Below are positions 1 to 8,124 of a DNA stretch of 64,000 bases, piece after piece (the stretch's first letter is position 1; each line of letters opens with the position of its first letter). The position numbers and the translations under genes are program-made. Under the pieces are notes generated by a model. It was not told the origin of the DNA and made no database searches. It saw nothing but the letters and a program-made list of their open reading frames with translations. The stretch is from Fodinicola acaciae. GTDB taxonomy: Bacteria > Actinomycetota > Actinomycetes > Mycobacteriales > HKI-0501. The stretch lies in assembly GCF_010993745.1 (NCBI RefSeq), contig NZ_WOTN01000001.1, forward strand, positions 1,615,235-1,679,234. The letters run 5' to 3'.

Positions 1-155
1 ACGCCGCCATAGGTGCTGCCATACTCACCTGGCGGCAGGATGTGGTCCGGCAGCCAGGCCGTGTGATAGCCGAGCGCGTCAGCCGCCCGCGTGATCTCCT
101 GCAGTTGCCGGCGTCCGACGGCCGACTCGTTCGGCAGCACCACCTGAAGTCGCAT
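1..155 (-). CDS. LLM-class (luciferase-like) F420-type oxidoreductase, N-terminal part
   Basis: This is the first 51 codons of a leftward gene that runs off the left edge. It starts at the ATG at 155-153. The peptide begins MRLQVVLPNESAVG and continues with AADALGYHTAWLPDH. That is the first beta strand and helix of bacterial luciferase-like TIM-barrel enzymes, in which an early 'G(Y/F)xxxWxxDH' segment lines the flavin/F420 pocket. Such enzymes reduce or oxidise substrates using F420 or FMN in the cytoplasm. A second member of the family lies at 33989-34828. The substrate cannot be judged from this fragment. The assignment rests on the N-terminal motif alone. Confidence 0.75.
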   Translation of the reverse strand, partial: MRLQVVLPNESAVGRRQLQEITRAADALGYHTAWLPDHILPPGEYGSTYGG

Positions 156-171
156 TCCGCCGAATCTAACC

Positions 172-211
172 CGAAACGGCCGGCCGCGCAGGTGCGCGGC
201 CGGCCGTTTCG
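172..211 (-). terminator. Perfect 18-bp hairpin after the glycosidase gene
   Basis: Positions 172-189 and 194-211 are exact reverse complements around a 4-nt loop (AGGT), and the stem is very GC-rich. It begins 6 bp beyond the stop of the leftward gene ending at 217, and precedes the start of the next leftward gene at 155. There is no U-tract. It shares the core GGCCGCGCA/TGCGCGGCC with the hairpin at 26606-26635. Confidence 0.8.
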
Positions 212-216
212 TCAAC

Positions 217-3200
217 TCATCGGGTGACGGTGACCGTCGTGCTGGCTGTAACGCCACCGCTGGTGACCGAAATCGTGGCCGTACCAGCGCGTTTTCCAGT
301 GACCACACCGGTCGACGGGTCGACCGAGGCGACCTGCGCCGCCGACGATGACCAGACATGCGAGGCCGGGTCGGCGATCGGCAGCGTGACCGGCGGCAGG
401 TTGCTGCCGCCGACGTTCGTGCCGGTGGCGCTCAACTGCAGCGTCTTGCCTACCCGCACGGCCCCCGGCGCGGCGATCGTGATGCCGGACAACACCGGCT
501 CGACGCTGAACTGGATCGTGCCGTTCGGCGTCGTGTGCACCAGGCCGAAGTGATAGAAACCGCCTTTGTCGGCCGGCGCGTACGCTGGCATGCCCAGGTC
601 GGCGAAGGTCAGCTGCGGCACGCCGCCATGCGCCACGTCGGTCGCATTGCCGTCCGGATCCAGGATCTGCTCGGAAAAACCGCGCGCGTGGCCATACACC
701 ATCACGACGTGCCGGTCCGGATGCGTCTGCATGTAGCGCTGCACCAGCCGTACGTATTCGCGCGCCTCCCACCGCCGGCTGAACTGGCTGTCGGCGGCCT
801 CGTGCGGGTCGTACGCCGGCGTGTGCGTGACCACCATGATGGCCTTGGCGTCGGTGTTGTTCAGCTGCTCGACGAGCCACGGGAACTGCGCTCCGCTCGG
901 CACGTTGAACGGATCGGACTTCTGCAGGCCGATGTGCGAGCTGTTGCTGACGATCACCTGCGCCGCACCAAGTTTGTACGCATATCGGGTGTCGCCGAAG
1001 ACCTTGGTGAAATTCTGGTTCTCCGGAAGCGCGCCCTGGCTGATCTCGTGGTTGCCGACCGCGTCGCGGAACGGGATGCCGAGCGCCTCCATCTTCGACT
1101 TGGCGAACTGCAGGTTGGCCAGCTCGCCGTTGTCCGGCATGTCACCGAGGAACTGCGCCAGGTCAGGACTGGCGACCTTCGGCAATGTCGGAATCCGCTT
1201 CGCGATCGCCGCCATCACGTTGGCGCTGGCCGAATCCGGTGTCGATGCCAGCATGTGTGCGTCGTCGCCGGTCAGGATCGTGCTGCCGTTGCGACCGAAG
1301 TTTGCCGCGCTCTGCTCGAAACGCAGCCATGACGGGTTTTTCGGAATCGCCACGTACGGCGGCTTGACGATCGGCCGCGGCGAATACAGCGCCTCGATGC
1401 CACCGACGTTCAACTCGCCGTTGTACGGCTCGTCCGCCTGCTGGATCTGCAGGAAGTCGATGAAGCTCACGCTGATCGGAGCCGGCATCGTGGACGGCAC
1501 CGGGATGTTGATCCGTTTCCATCCGGTAAAGGTGATGAACTCCGGATAGAGCGTCGCGCTCGTGCCATCCGAACCGACGAGTTTCGCCGCGAAGTCGATG
1601 CCTTTGCCGTCGCCCTTGACCCACACGCCGACCGCCGTCGGCGCGCGACCGTTGGCGTCGGCCGGCGCGGTGATCGCCGATTTCGGGCTCAGCACGAGCT
1701 GTTTGACGCCTGGCGAGCGCTCGATCGCGTACGTGAGCTTGATCGAACCGGCGGCACTCGAACCGGGCGGCACGTCGCCTGGCGCGTTGGTGAAGGTCGC
1801 CGGCTGGTTGGTGGTGTTGCGCAGATTCCAGGCACTGGCGTCGGCTGTGTCGGCGATGTGCTGCGCCTTGCCACCGACCGCGACACTCGCCGTCGCCGCC
1901 TTCCCGGCGACTTTCGCTGTCACCGTTGCCATTCCGCCGTCGCCACTCGCCGCCGCGGTGAAGACGCCGTGTTGGTCGACGGCCCCGAGACTGGCCGGAT
2001 CGACCGACCAGGTCGCCGACTCCGCGGGAACCTGTACGTCCGCCGAGCCGCTCCTGCCGGTCAACGAGAAGGTGACCTTCTCGCCGCTGGAGATGTCTGG
2101 TTTCGGCGGGGAGATCGCGAGCGCGCTCAGGCTGTCGACGACGCGTACGGTCTGCACGCTGGTGGCCCAGCCGTTGCGAGCGACGATGACCGCGTTGCCG
2201 GCCCGATGCGTCGTCAGCACGCCGTTTTCGTACGAGGCAACAGAAGACGGATAAGCGGTCACGCTGGTGGTGCCGCTGGCCGGATTGCCGGCGCTGTCCG
2301 TGGCGTACACCTTCACCGGCACCGACGCGTTGGGCACGGTCACCACCGGTTTTCCGCCGTTGATCACCACATTGCGCGCCTCGCCGGCGGATTTGGCCGT
2401 GGTGTAGATGAAAATGCCGTTGGCGACATTGCGCTCGTGGCCGTCGGACGGTTTGTTCATCACCGACGGCGCCGCCTCGCCAGGCCGCCGCGCGATCATC
2501 TCGCTGGAGCCACCGCCGTCGAACAGGATCGCCGAATCCACGCCGTGCGCGAGAAAATAGCCGGTCGCCTCGGACGGCGTCACGCCGACCGCCTGATCGT
2601 CCGCGCCTCGCCCGTCGATGACCACGACGAGCGCGTGTTTGCCGTCCTTGCTCAGGCCCACCGCGGTTTCCGGGTTACGCGTCGGATTGTTGCCACCTGG
2701 CGGCTCACCGGTCGGGTCGACGTACGCCTTGCCGTCCTTGACCAGCTGCGTCGCTCCGCTGATCAGGCCGGTGAGATCGTTGTCCGGCGAGATTTTCTGC
2801 GAAATGGTGAGCTTTTCGCCGGCCGTCACGTTACTCGCCAGCCACTGGCCGCCTTCGCCGGCACCGGCGAGGCCCTGCTGACCGGCCGGCAACGCCGGCA
2901 AAACGGTGACATTTGTCTTGACGCTGTCGACGACGAAGGCGTTATCGCCGCTGTCGTGACCGGTGACCAATGTGGACGGTGGAAGCGTCGTCGATCCCGG
3001 TGCACGGTTGGTCTCGCCGAGATCCGGCGTCACGCGGGTGATCCCGCCTCCGGCCAGGTCTCCAACAACATTCAGGGATTTCACCGCGTGCGAGTTCGCG
3101 CCATCGGTGACACTCGCCTCGTACGCCTGCGCGCCGATCACCATCGACCCGTCTGGCCGTACGGACAGCTGCGCGTTGTAGTTTGGCCGCGGACTTTTGA

Positions 3201-3642
3201 CGATTTTTCCGTCACGAATAAGGCCGCCACGCGGAGCGCCGCTGGCATTGATGTCGAAGTAGTCGCCGTTTACTCCGGCGATCGCACCGGTGCGCGCGGC
3301 CATCGAGCTGATCGTCTCGTTGGCCGGGTCGGTGACGCGGTCGTGGTTGGCGACCATGCCGACGCGTACGTTCGGGTCGGTCAGGTCGAGGTCGAGCACC
3401 TGGCTGCGCTGCCGGCCGTCGACGGTGTCGTAGATTTCGCCGTACTGCCGGACGCCACGGGTGATCGTCGCGCTGGCAGATCGGCTCTGGTCGACCACGA
3501 GCTGCCACCCCGGCGGGGTCTTCGGCAGCCAGCTCCGGTCGGATGCGGGATTGTTCGCGCTCGCCGGCACGGCGGTCAGCAGACTCGCGGTGAGTGCCGA
3601 CGCCGTCGCCAGTCGCAACGTCAGGCGGGATCGAGCAGACAA
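217..3642 (-). CDS. Secreted phosphodiester glycosidase (NAGPA-like) fused to a metallophosphatase-like domain
   Basis: I chose the TTG at 3642-3640, which has GAGGAG seven bases upstream and gives an immediate signal peptide (MSARSRLTLRLATASALTA... to PASA-NN). This yields 1141 residues. An in-frame start at 3693 would add 17 residues before the signal. Residues about 60-400 carry phosphodiester glycosidase (NAGPA, formerly DUF2233) motifs: NGDYFDINASGAPRGG and LFDGGGSSEM. Ig-like segments follow at about 400-570, then a galactose-binding-like beta region at 580-720. A calcineurin-like phosphoesterase region follows at about 745-1045 (LGDMPDNG, GNHE, VTHTPAYDP, VYGHAR), and a C-terminal Big_2 Ig domain ends SGGVTASTTVTVTR. 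It probably removes or cleaves phosphodiester-linked sugars outside the cell. The first metal motif of the phosphatase (normally DxH) is poorly conserved here (GDDAH), so that domain's activity is uncertain. Confidence 0.85.
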   Translation of the reverse strand: MSARSRLTLRLATASALTASLLTAVPASANNPASDRSWLPKTPPGWQLVVDQSRSASATITRGVRQYGEIYDTVDGRQRSQVLDLDLTDPNVRVGMVANHDRVTDPANETISSMAARTGAIAGVNGDYFDINASGAPRGGLIRDGKIVKSPRPNYNAQLSVRPDGSMVIGAQAYEASVTDGANSHAVKSLNVVGDLAGGGITRVTPDLGETNRAPGSTTLPPSTLVTGHDSGDNAFVVDSVKTNVTVLPALPAGQQGLAGAGEGGQWLASNVTAGEKLTISQKISPDNDLTGLISGATQLVKDGKAYVDPTGEPPGGNNPTRNPETAVGLSKDGKHALVVVIDGRGADDQAVGVTPSEATGYFLAHGVDSAILFDGGGSSEMIARRPGEAAPSVMNKPSDGHERNVANGIFIYTTAKSAGEARNVVINGGKPVVTVPNASVPVKVYATDSAGNPASGTTSVTAYPSSVASYENGVLTTHRAGNAVIVARNGWATSVQTVRVVDSLSALAISPPKPDISSGEKVTFSLTGRSGSADVQVPAESATWSVDPASLGAVDQHGVFTAAASGDGGMATVTAKVAGKAATASVAVGGKAQHIADTADASAWNLRNTTNQPATFTNAPGDVPPGSSAAGSIKLTYAIERSPGVKQLVLSPKSAITAPADANGRAPTAVGVWVKGDGKGIDFAAKLVGSDGTSATLYPEFITFTGWKRINIPVPSTMPAPISVSFIDFLQIQQADEPYNGELNVGGIEALYSPRPIVKPPYVAIPKNPSWLRFEQSAANFGRNGSTILTGDDAHMLASTPDSASANVMAAIAKRIPTLPKVASPDLAQFLGDMPDNGELANLQFAKSKMEALGIPFRDAVGNHEISQGALPENQNFTKVFGDTRYAYKLGAAQVIVSNSSHIGLQKSDPFNVPSGAQFPWLVEQLNNTDAKAIMVVTHTPAYDPHEAADSQFSRRWEAREYVRLVQRYMQTHPDRHVVMVYGHARGFSEQILDPDGNATDVAHGGVPQLTFADLGMPAYAPADKGGFYHFGLVHTTPNGTIQFSVEPVLSGITIAAPGAVRVGKTLQLSATGTNVGGSNLPPVTLPIADPASHVWSSSAAQVASVDPSTGVVTGKRAGTATISVTSGGVTASTTVTVTR

Positions 3643-3770
3643 GCTTGTACTCCTCGAGGTGAGCTGTGCAAACGCCGATCGACAGCTCAACACCCTATGG
3701 CGTCTGGCAGGTTTCTGACTACAGAACGGCAGGCGGCCGTAAGGGAATTACATGACCTCATCTGGACCTC

Positions 3771-4451
3771 TCACTCAGGCAGCGCGAGCAGGCCGAGGAC
3801 GACCTCGTCGAGCCGGTCGGCGACGACGTCCGGAGTGTCCACAATCGGCGGTACGCGGCCTTCCAATCTGGTCACGAAGCCGGTGATCAGGCCAGCCCGG
3901 CCGGCACCGTGCGTGTCCCAAGAGTGGGCAGCGACCAGCGCGGCCTGATGCGGCTGCACGCCGGCCGTGGCGCATGCGTACAGATAAGCCGGTTTCGGCG
4001 GCTTCCACGTCTGCACATCGGCCGCGGACACAACGCCGGTGAGCCGCTGGTACGCGCCAGCGCCGCGCAGCGCCGTAGCCGCGACCTCCGCCGGACCGTG
4101 AGTGAACGCGCGCGCGGGGATGCCGGCGTCGGCCAGCTTGTCCAGAGCGGGGATCACATCGGGATGGACCGGCAGCTCGGCAAAGCCGCCTACCACGTAT
4201 TCGACCTGCTCGTCATCCAGCGTCCATCCGCTGGCCTGCGCCAACGCCGCGCGCGCGACCGCGCCGAATGGCTGGTAGGTGCCAGCGAGCGTCAACGCCA
4301 TGCCGTCGCGGAGCGTACGCGTGAAGAACAGCTCGAGCAGGTGCGCCGGCTGGCCAACCTCGACGATGCGCTCCCGCAACGGCTCGAGCGACAGGAGGGT
4401 CTCGAATACGTCGAAGAGGACGACCTTTGGTCGCTTCTTATGCGGTGTCAC
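3771..4451 (-). CDS. HAD-superfamily hydrolase (haloacid dehalogenase type II-like)
   Basis: This 226-residue cytoplasmic protein starts with GTG at 4451. The N-terminal VVLFDVFETLLSL is HAD motif I in the form DVFxTL, typical of haloacid dehalogenase/epoxide hydrolase N-domain relatives. RAFTHGPAEV stands where motif II lies, and TWKPPKPAYLYACATAGV carries the motif III lysine. AAHSWDTHGAGRAGLITGFVTR is the acidic motif IV region typical of 2-haloacid dehalogenases (H-x-W-D-x-x-G-A). The enzyme is expected to hydrolyse a small halogenated or phosphorylated acid, but the substrate is unknown. A TAGGCT hexamer (4465-4460) lies eight bases before the start with no ribosome site, suggesting a leaderless transcript. 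The divergent lipoprotein gene starts at 4518. Confidence 0.8.
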   Translation of the reverse strand: MTPHKKRPKVVLFDVFETLLSLEPLRERIVEVGQPAHLLELFFTRTLRDGMALTLAGTYQPFGAVARAALAQASGWTLDDEQVEYVVGGFAELPVHPDVIPALDKLADAGIPARAFTHGPAEVAATALRGAGAYQRLTGVVSAADVQTWKPPKPAYLYACATAGVQPHQAALVAAHSWDTHGAGRAGLITGFVTRLEGRVPPIVDTPDVVADRLDEVVLGLLALPE

Positions 4452-4459
4452 GAATGGTC

Positions 4460-4511
4460 AGCCTAGTTCCGTGACTGAGCGTGGTCTTTTGATCGCTTGT
4501 TGCCGTATTCT
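4460..4511. promoter_or_regulatory. Divergent pair of -10-like elements for leaderless starts
   Basis: On the minus strand TAGGCT (4465-4460) ends eight bases before the GTG start at 4451. On the plus strand TATTCT (4506-4511) ends six bases before the ATG at 4518. Neither start has a convincing Shine-Dalgarno sequence. This matches the actinobacterial leaderless layout (TANNNT about seven bases before the start codon), but no clear -35 was found. Confidence 0.45.
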
Positions 4512-4517
4512 GGGCGG

Positions 4518-5090
4518 ATGACGGGGAGATTTGCGTGGCTTCTGGCGGTTGTCGGTGTGGCCATGGTCGCCGGCTGTGGGGCCGGAGGTCAGCCTGGCGG
4601 CTTGCCGGCGGCTCCCGGTGCGGCGAGCCGGCCGTCGCCCAGCGTGTCGCCGTCGGAGTCACTGATTCCGCCAGTCGCCACCACAACCGGCACCCCAGAA
4701 CAGCAGATCCTCGCTCAGTACCGCACGTTTCTCACAGTCGCACTTCCACGGGCATACGCAGCCCCACCTGCGGCGCGCAAACGCATCCTCGAGCCGGTCG
4801 CCATGGAACCAGCGCTCGGCACCTACCTCACGACAATTGCCGATCTGGACGGCAAAGGACAGGAGCATCGCGGACATGCGAATCCAATAAGCCAGACCGT
4901 CCAGCGCAGCGGTCAAACCGCTCTCGTCGACTCCTGCGCTAATACGCTCGACAGTGGATCATGGGACAAGAAGACTGGCGAGCGGCTCACGCAAGGCAGC
5001 GCGCGTGACAATCTGCTGATTACGCTCAAAATCGCGCCAGACGGTGTGTGGAAAGTAGCCGGCACGAGTTATCGGGACACGCCGTGCTAG
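4518..5090 (+). CDS. Small secreted lipoprotein of unknown function
   Basis: The ATG at 4518 gives a 190-residue protein with a clean lipoprotein signal: MTGRFAWLLAVVGVAMVAGC, lipobox VAGC with Cys20 as the lipidated residue. A proline/serine-rich linker follows. The mature part (QQILAQYRTFLTVALPRAYAAPPAARKRILEPVAMEPAL...) resembles small actinobacterial lipoproteins with a SnoaL/NTF2-like tail, in which a conserved tryptophan near the end follows a DG turn (PDGVWKVAGTSY). It should sit on the outer face of the membrane. The TTG at 4497 is rejected because it would put seven residues before the signal. Its last codons overlap the start of the next gene by seven bases, so the two are translationally coupled. 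Confidence 0.75.
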   Translation: MTGRFAWLLAVVGVAMVAGCGAGGQPGGLPAAPGAASRPSPSVSPSESLIPPVATTTGTPEQQILAQYRTFLTVALPRAYAAPPAARKRILEPVAMEPALGTYLTTIADLDGKGQEHRGHANPISQTVQRSGQTALVDSCANTLDSGSWDKKTGERLTQGSARDNLLITLKIAPDGVWKVAGTSYRDTPC

Positions 5091-6022
5091 CAGAAGCCTG
5101 CCTGACTATCTGCCTCCTGGCAGCGATTCAGCCTGGTGTGGTCGACAAACCACGGCCGCCGCGACCACCACGTGCACTCGGCACGGACCACGGCGGTGTC
5201 GTGATCAGCGAGGCTGACCGATCGCGGCCCGGCGGCTCGACCAAAAGTGGATCGACCAGGACGTACGGCAAAACTGGCCACGATGCAACATCGCCGTTCT
5301 GTCGGGTCACGGATCTTGGCGGCAATCCGGAGGAGCAGAAGCTGCTCGACGTGAACTGCGGCAACCCTGGCCAGGGTCCGCTCATCAGCACGGCCGCGCT
5401 CGCAGAGCAGATCGCCAACCGCCTGCCGATCCCCCGGCCCGATCTGGAGATCCGGCCGTTCACGACGTACGCGGATGGTACGCGCGGCGGCCTCACCGGT
5501 GCGCCGATGTGGCTGTGGATAGGCAAAACCTGGAAACCGCTGACCCAACACACCGCCCTCGCCGACATCTGGGTCGACGTTGTCGCGACACCGACCTCAT
5601 CCACCTGGTCATTCGGCGACGGCGGCAAACTCACCTGCAAAGGCCGCGGCACACCACTAACCGACCCGGCGCAGGGCCTCCGCGGCTCCCCCGACTGCGG
5701 ACATATCTACCGTACGACATCAGGAAAAACGGCGTTCACGATCACCGCCACCGTGACCTGGACGATCACCTGGACCGGCTCCGGCAACACCGGCGGCGTC
5801 CTGCCGCCGCTCTATCTGACCACCTCGGTCCCCTACACCGTCAAACAGGCCAGATCCCAGCTTGTTTCACAGCTGCGGCCGCCATTCCCTGCTTATGTTC
5901 AAGCCGAGGCCGCTTCCATTCGACAAGTTCGGATCGGTGTTCAACCGACAGGACGCGTTGGCAGCTCGCGAAACGCCGTCGCACTCTCTGATGTCACAGC
6001 GTTGAGGGACGTTGCTCGTTGA
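5084..6022 (+). CDS. Secreted PKD-like domain protein of unknown function
   Basis: The GTG at 5084 overlaps the stop codon of the lipoprotein gene and begins a hydrophobic export segment (CLTICLLAAIQPGVV). This gives 312 residues. The middle holds a conserved actinobacterial pattern: ADIWVDVVATPTSSTWSFGDGG, then C-x(n)-DCGHIYRTTSG, then TFTITATVTWTITWTGSG. This is a PKD-type beta sandwich with the usual SFGDG turn and alternating Thr/Val strands, and a pair of cysteines (TCKGRG and PDCGH) likely to form a disulfide. No catalytic motif is visible. The last 50 residues are less regular and rich in Arg/Val. Such proteins commonly sit beside small lipoproteins, as here, but no function is established from the sequence. 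Confidence 0.7.
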   Translation: MLAEACLTICLLAAIQPGVVDKPRPPRPPRALGTDHGGVVISEADRSRPGGSTKSGSTRTYGKTGHDATSPFCRVTDLGGNPEEQKLLDVNCGNPGQGPLISTAALAEQIANRLPIPRPDLEIRPFTTYADGTRGGLTGAPMWLWIGKTWKPLTQHTALADIWVDVVATPTSSTWSFGDGGKLTCKGRGTPLTDPAQGLRGSPDCGHIYRTTSGKTAFTITATVTWTITWTGSGNTGGVLPPLYLTTSVPYTVKQARSQLVSQLRPPFPAYVQAEAASIRQVRIGVQPTGRVGSSRNAVALSDVTALRDVAR

Positions 6023-6079
6023 CAGCAAAGCGGCGCTAGGAGCACGACAAAAGGCGGGATTTTCCCACAATGGATGAGG

Positions 6080-6628
6080 TCACGCCGAGACAGGAAGGAG
6101 CGCCTGGCCGTACCAGTCGCAGGATTTCATGTCGCGCAGCGCCTGTTTCCGCGTACGGCCACCGAGCCGCTCCACGTACACCATCCCATCGAGATGGTCG
6201 ACCTCATGTTGAAAGCACCGCGCCAGATATCCGGTCGCCTCAACGGAAATCGGCGAGCCGTGCAGATCCACCCCGCCGCAGCGCACGTTCATCGCGCGTG
6301 GCGTCGGATATGACAGGCCTGGTACGGAAAGACAGCCCTCTTCCTCGTCGTCCGGCTGCAGGCCACCCGGCAACCGCTCGACCGTCGGGTTGATCATGTG
6401 GCCGCGCGCGTCAGGTCCGCAGTCGTAGACGAAAACCCGCAGGCCGACGCCGACCTGGTTGGCGGCGAGACCGACACCTGGCGCGGCCGCCATGGTCGCG
6501 AACATCGCGTCGATCAGCCGCCGCAGATTGTCGTCGAAGTCCGTCACCGGAGCGGTCGGTGTGTGCAGGACCGGCTGGCCGTAGAGCACGAGCGGCGGCA
6601 GTGTGTCGATCTCGGCCGGGGCCGTCAT
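6080..6628 (-). CDS. def: Peptide deformylase
   Basis: This 182-residue enzyme removes the formyl group from nascent N-terminal methionines at the ribosome. All three signature motifs are present: GVGLAANQ (51-58), EEGCLS (96-101, Cys99 as metal ligand) and QHEVDHLDG (140-148, His141 and His145 as ligands with Glu142 as general base). The start is the ATG at 6628, with GGAGG seven bases upstream. That ribosome site lies inside the preceding regulator gene, whose stop overlaps this start as ATGA. Pairing a deformylase gene with a winged-helix regulator in one transcript is unusual, because def normally sits with fmt. This may therefore be an accessory deformylase copy. Confidence 0.93.
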   Translation of the reverse strand: MTAPAEIDTLPPLVLYGQPVLHTPTAPVTDFDDNLRRLIDAMFATMAAAPGVGLAANQVGVGLRVFVYDCGPDARGHMINPTVERLPGGLQPDDEEEGCLSVPGLSYPTPRAMNVRCGGVDLHGSPISVEATGYLARCFQHEVDHLDGMVYVERLGGRTRKQALRDMKSCDWYGQALLPVSA

Positions 6629-7140
6629 CGGATGACCTCCTCAGGGGATACGAGCGGAAAGAGCCGGGTGACCAGGGCGACCGGCGCACTGTCCGGCGGG
6701 CGCGCGGACGGGTCCTGTTCGCGGTCGAAGTACGGCGCGACCAGGTCCAGGATCGAGGCGGCCAGCTGGTCCAGCTCGGCCGGCGTCAGGTGCACCGTGT
6801 ACGTCGCCGCCGCCTGCCGCTGCCACTCCACCGGATAGCCCTGCCGGCGCGACCGCCACTGTGCGTAACGCTCGTCGTCGCGCCGGTCGAGCGCCTCCTC
6901 GGTCGCCGCGACCAGCCGCCACGGCTTGAGCCGCGAGTCGGCCGACTCGGCGACCTCCACCAGGCCGTAGCGCGCCAACTGCCGCAGATGAAACGACGTG
7001 GCACCTGTGTTGGTGCCGAGCGCCGCGGCCGCTTCCGACGCCGTACGCGGTCCGCCGGCCAGCAGTTCCAGCAACGCCAACCGGAGCGGATGGCTTCGCG
7101 CCCGCGCCTGGTCGACCGTCGAGTCGACAACCTCACCCAT
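6625..7140 (-). CDS. ArsR-like winged-helix transcriptional regulator
   Basis: The ATG at 7140 starts a 171-residue protein. Residues about 10-75 form a winged helix of the ArsR/HTH_20 kind: ARSHPLRLALLELLAGGPRTASEAAAALGTNTGATSFHLRQLARYGLVEV. The recognition helix is TGATSFHLRQLARYG. The C-terminal half is helical (LTPAELDQLAASILDLVAPYF) and probably holds dimerisation or ligand contacts. No metal-binding CxC is seen, so it is unlikely to be a metal sensor. The gene overlaps def by four bases and is preceded by a 43-bp spacer full of repeats (7153-7189), the natural place for its own operator. An in-frame start at 7176 lies inside those repeats and is rejected. Confidence 0.82.
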   Translation of the reverse strand: MGEVVDSTVDQARARSHPLRLALLELLAGGPRTASEAAAALGTNTGATSFHLRQLARYGLVEVAESADSRLKPWRLVAATEEALDRRDDERYAQWRSRRQGYPVEWQRQAAATYTVHLTPAELDQLAASILDLVAPYFDREQDPSARPPDSAPVALVTRLFPLVSPEEVIR

Positions 7141-7152
7141 AACCGCACAGTA

Positions 7153-7189
7153 GACTATGCACAGCCGACTTTGCAAAGTGGACTATGCA
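7153..7189 (-). promoter_or_regulatory. Three 14-bp-spaced repeats with a central palindrome; probable regulator operator
   Basis: GACTATGCA (7153-7161), GACTTTGCA (7167-7175) and GACTATGCA (7181-7189) recur at exactly 14-bp spacing. The middle copy is part of a perfect 12-bp palindrome, ACTTTGCAAAGT (7168-7179). The block lies directly upstream of the winged-helix regulator start (7140) and overlaps the MerR gene's stop codon. Direct repeats with fixed spacing plus a palindrome suggest cooperative binding by the regulator. Confidence 0.55.
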
Positions 7190-8079
7190 GTCGCCACCTC
7201 CAGAGCGTCGACCAGCCACGAGTGCATCGCACCGGGGAAGACGGCGACGCCTGCGACCCGCCCGGCCAGCGTCCAGTAGCGACGAATACGCGGGTCCCGT
7301 TCGAAGGCGTAGTGCGCCGACAACCACCGCCGAAAAGACAGCGTGTCGCGCTCTCGCAGCACCGCCGCGTGGATGTCGACAAACCGGTCGAGCGGCTCCC
7401 CCGGCCCGGCCGCCCGCCCGGCCACCACGTACGGTTCGGCCAACTGGCACGCCTCACTGATCCCGGCGAGGAGTGCACGTTCGGCTGTCCGATTCGCCTG
7501 GGCATGCGCCAGCCGCTGCCGCAGAAACGACCGGTCGCCGGCCAGGCTCACCATCTCGGCGTACGCGACGACCTGACCCACCGTCGGGTCGGACGGCGGC
7601 TCCGGCACTGTCATGGCAACGAAATCGTCCACGGTCTCCACCGGAAACGACGCGATCGCCTGCCGCCGCCAGAAATCCACCAGCACCTGGTGGGCCGCCC
7701 GGCTGTTTTCCACCATCGCAAGCAATTCTAGCCGTGCTGGCCGCTCCGCACCCGCGGTCTCGACCGCGGTCAACGCCGCCCGGCGCCACGCCAGCGACGC
7801 CAACTCGACGTCGAGCGTGGCCCGTTCGGCGGCGACGACGTCCGAGACGGAGCGCTCTCCCACCAGCACGTCGGTGATCGCCGCCAATCCGAGCCCGAGC
7901 GAGCGCAGCTGTCGTACGAGGTTGAGCTGCTCGACCGCCGCACTTTCGAATTTGCGGTGCCCGCCGGCGCTGCGTACGCACGGCAGGACACCTTCGTCGC
8001 AATAAAAACGGATCGTCCGGACCGGCACGCGGGCGAGCCGCGCGAGGTCGCCGATGCTCATGAGCGTGTCATTGGTCAC
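7183..8079 (-). CDS. MerR-family transcriptional regulator
   Basis: I favour the GTG at 8079, nine bases after a GGAGGTG ribosome site (298 residues). The ATG at 8061 is the alternative and begins exactly at the domain. The N-terminus MSIGDLARLARVPVRTIRFYCDEGVLP is a standard MerR HTH, followed by the wing segment GGHRKFESAAVEQLNLVRQLRSLGLGLAAI and a coiled dimerisation helix. The 180-residue C-terminus is helical, with no cysteine cluster, so it senses something other than a thiolate-bound metal. A BmrR/TipA-type small-molecule or stress role is possible. It is transcribed away from the DinB-like gene at 8125 and likely controls it from the shared promoter region. Confidence 0.85.
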   Translation of the reverse strand: MTNDTLMSIGDLARLARVPVRTIRFYCDEGVLPCVRSAGGHRKFESAAVEQLNLVRQLRSLGLGLAAITDVLVGERSVSDVVAAERATLDVELASLAWRRAALTAVETAGAERPARLELLAMVENSRAAHQVLVDFWRRQAIASFPVETVDDFVAMTVPEPPSDPTVGQVVAYAEMVSLAGDRSFLRQRLAHAQANRTAERALLAGISEACQLAEPYVVAGRAAGPGEPLDRFVDIHAAVLRERDTLSFRRWLSAHYAFERDPRIRRYWTLAGRVAGVAVFPGAMHSWLVDALEVATA

Positions 8080-8085
8080 GCGGTC

Positions 8086-8117
8086 TTGCACCTCCAGCCA
8101 GGTGGAGTTTCTACGGT
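8086..8117 (+). promoter_or_regulatory. Promoter with a 20-bp spacer and inverted repeat; candidate MerR site
   Basis: TTGCAC (8086-8091) and TACGGT (8112-8117) are separated by 20 bp, the overlong spacing typical of MerR-activated promoters. The spacer holds CTCCA (8092-8096) facing TGGAG (8103-8107). The -10 element ends seven bases before the ATG at 8125, which has no ribosome site, so the transcript may be leaderless. Confidence 0.5.
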
Positions 8118-8124
8118 ACGGCGC

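Noticed and set aside
1858-3948. Rightward frame opposite the glycosidase gene
   Set aside because: It lies antisense to conserved NAGPA and Ig-like segments and shows only Arg-rich shadow sequence.
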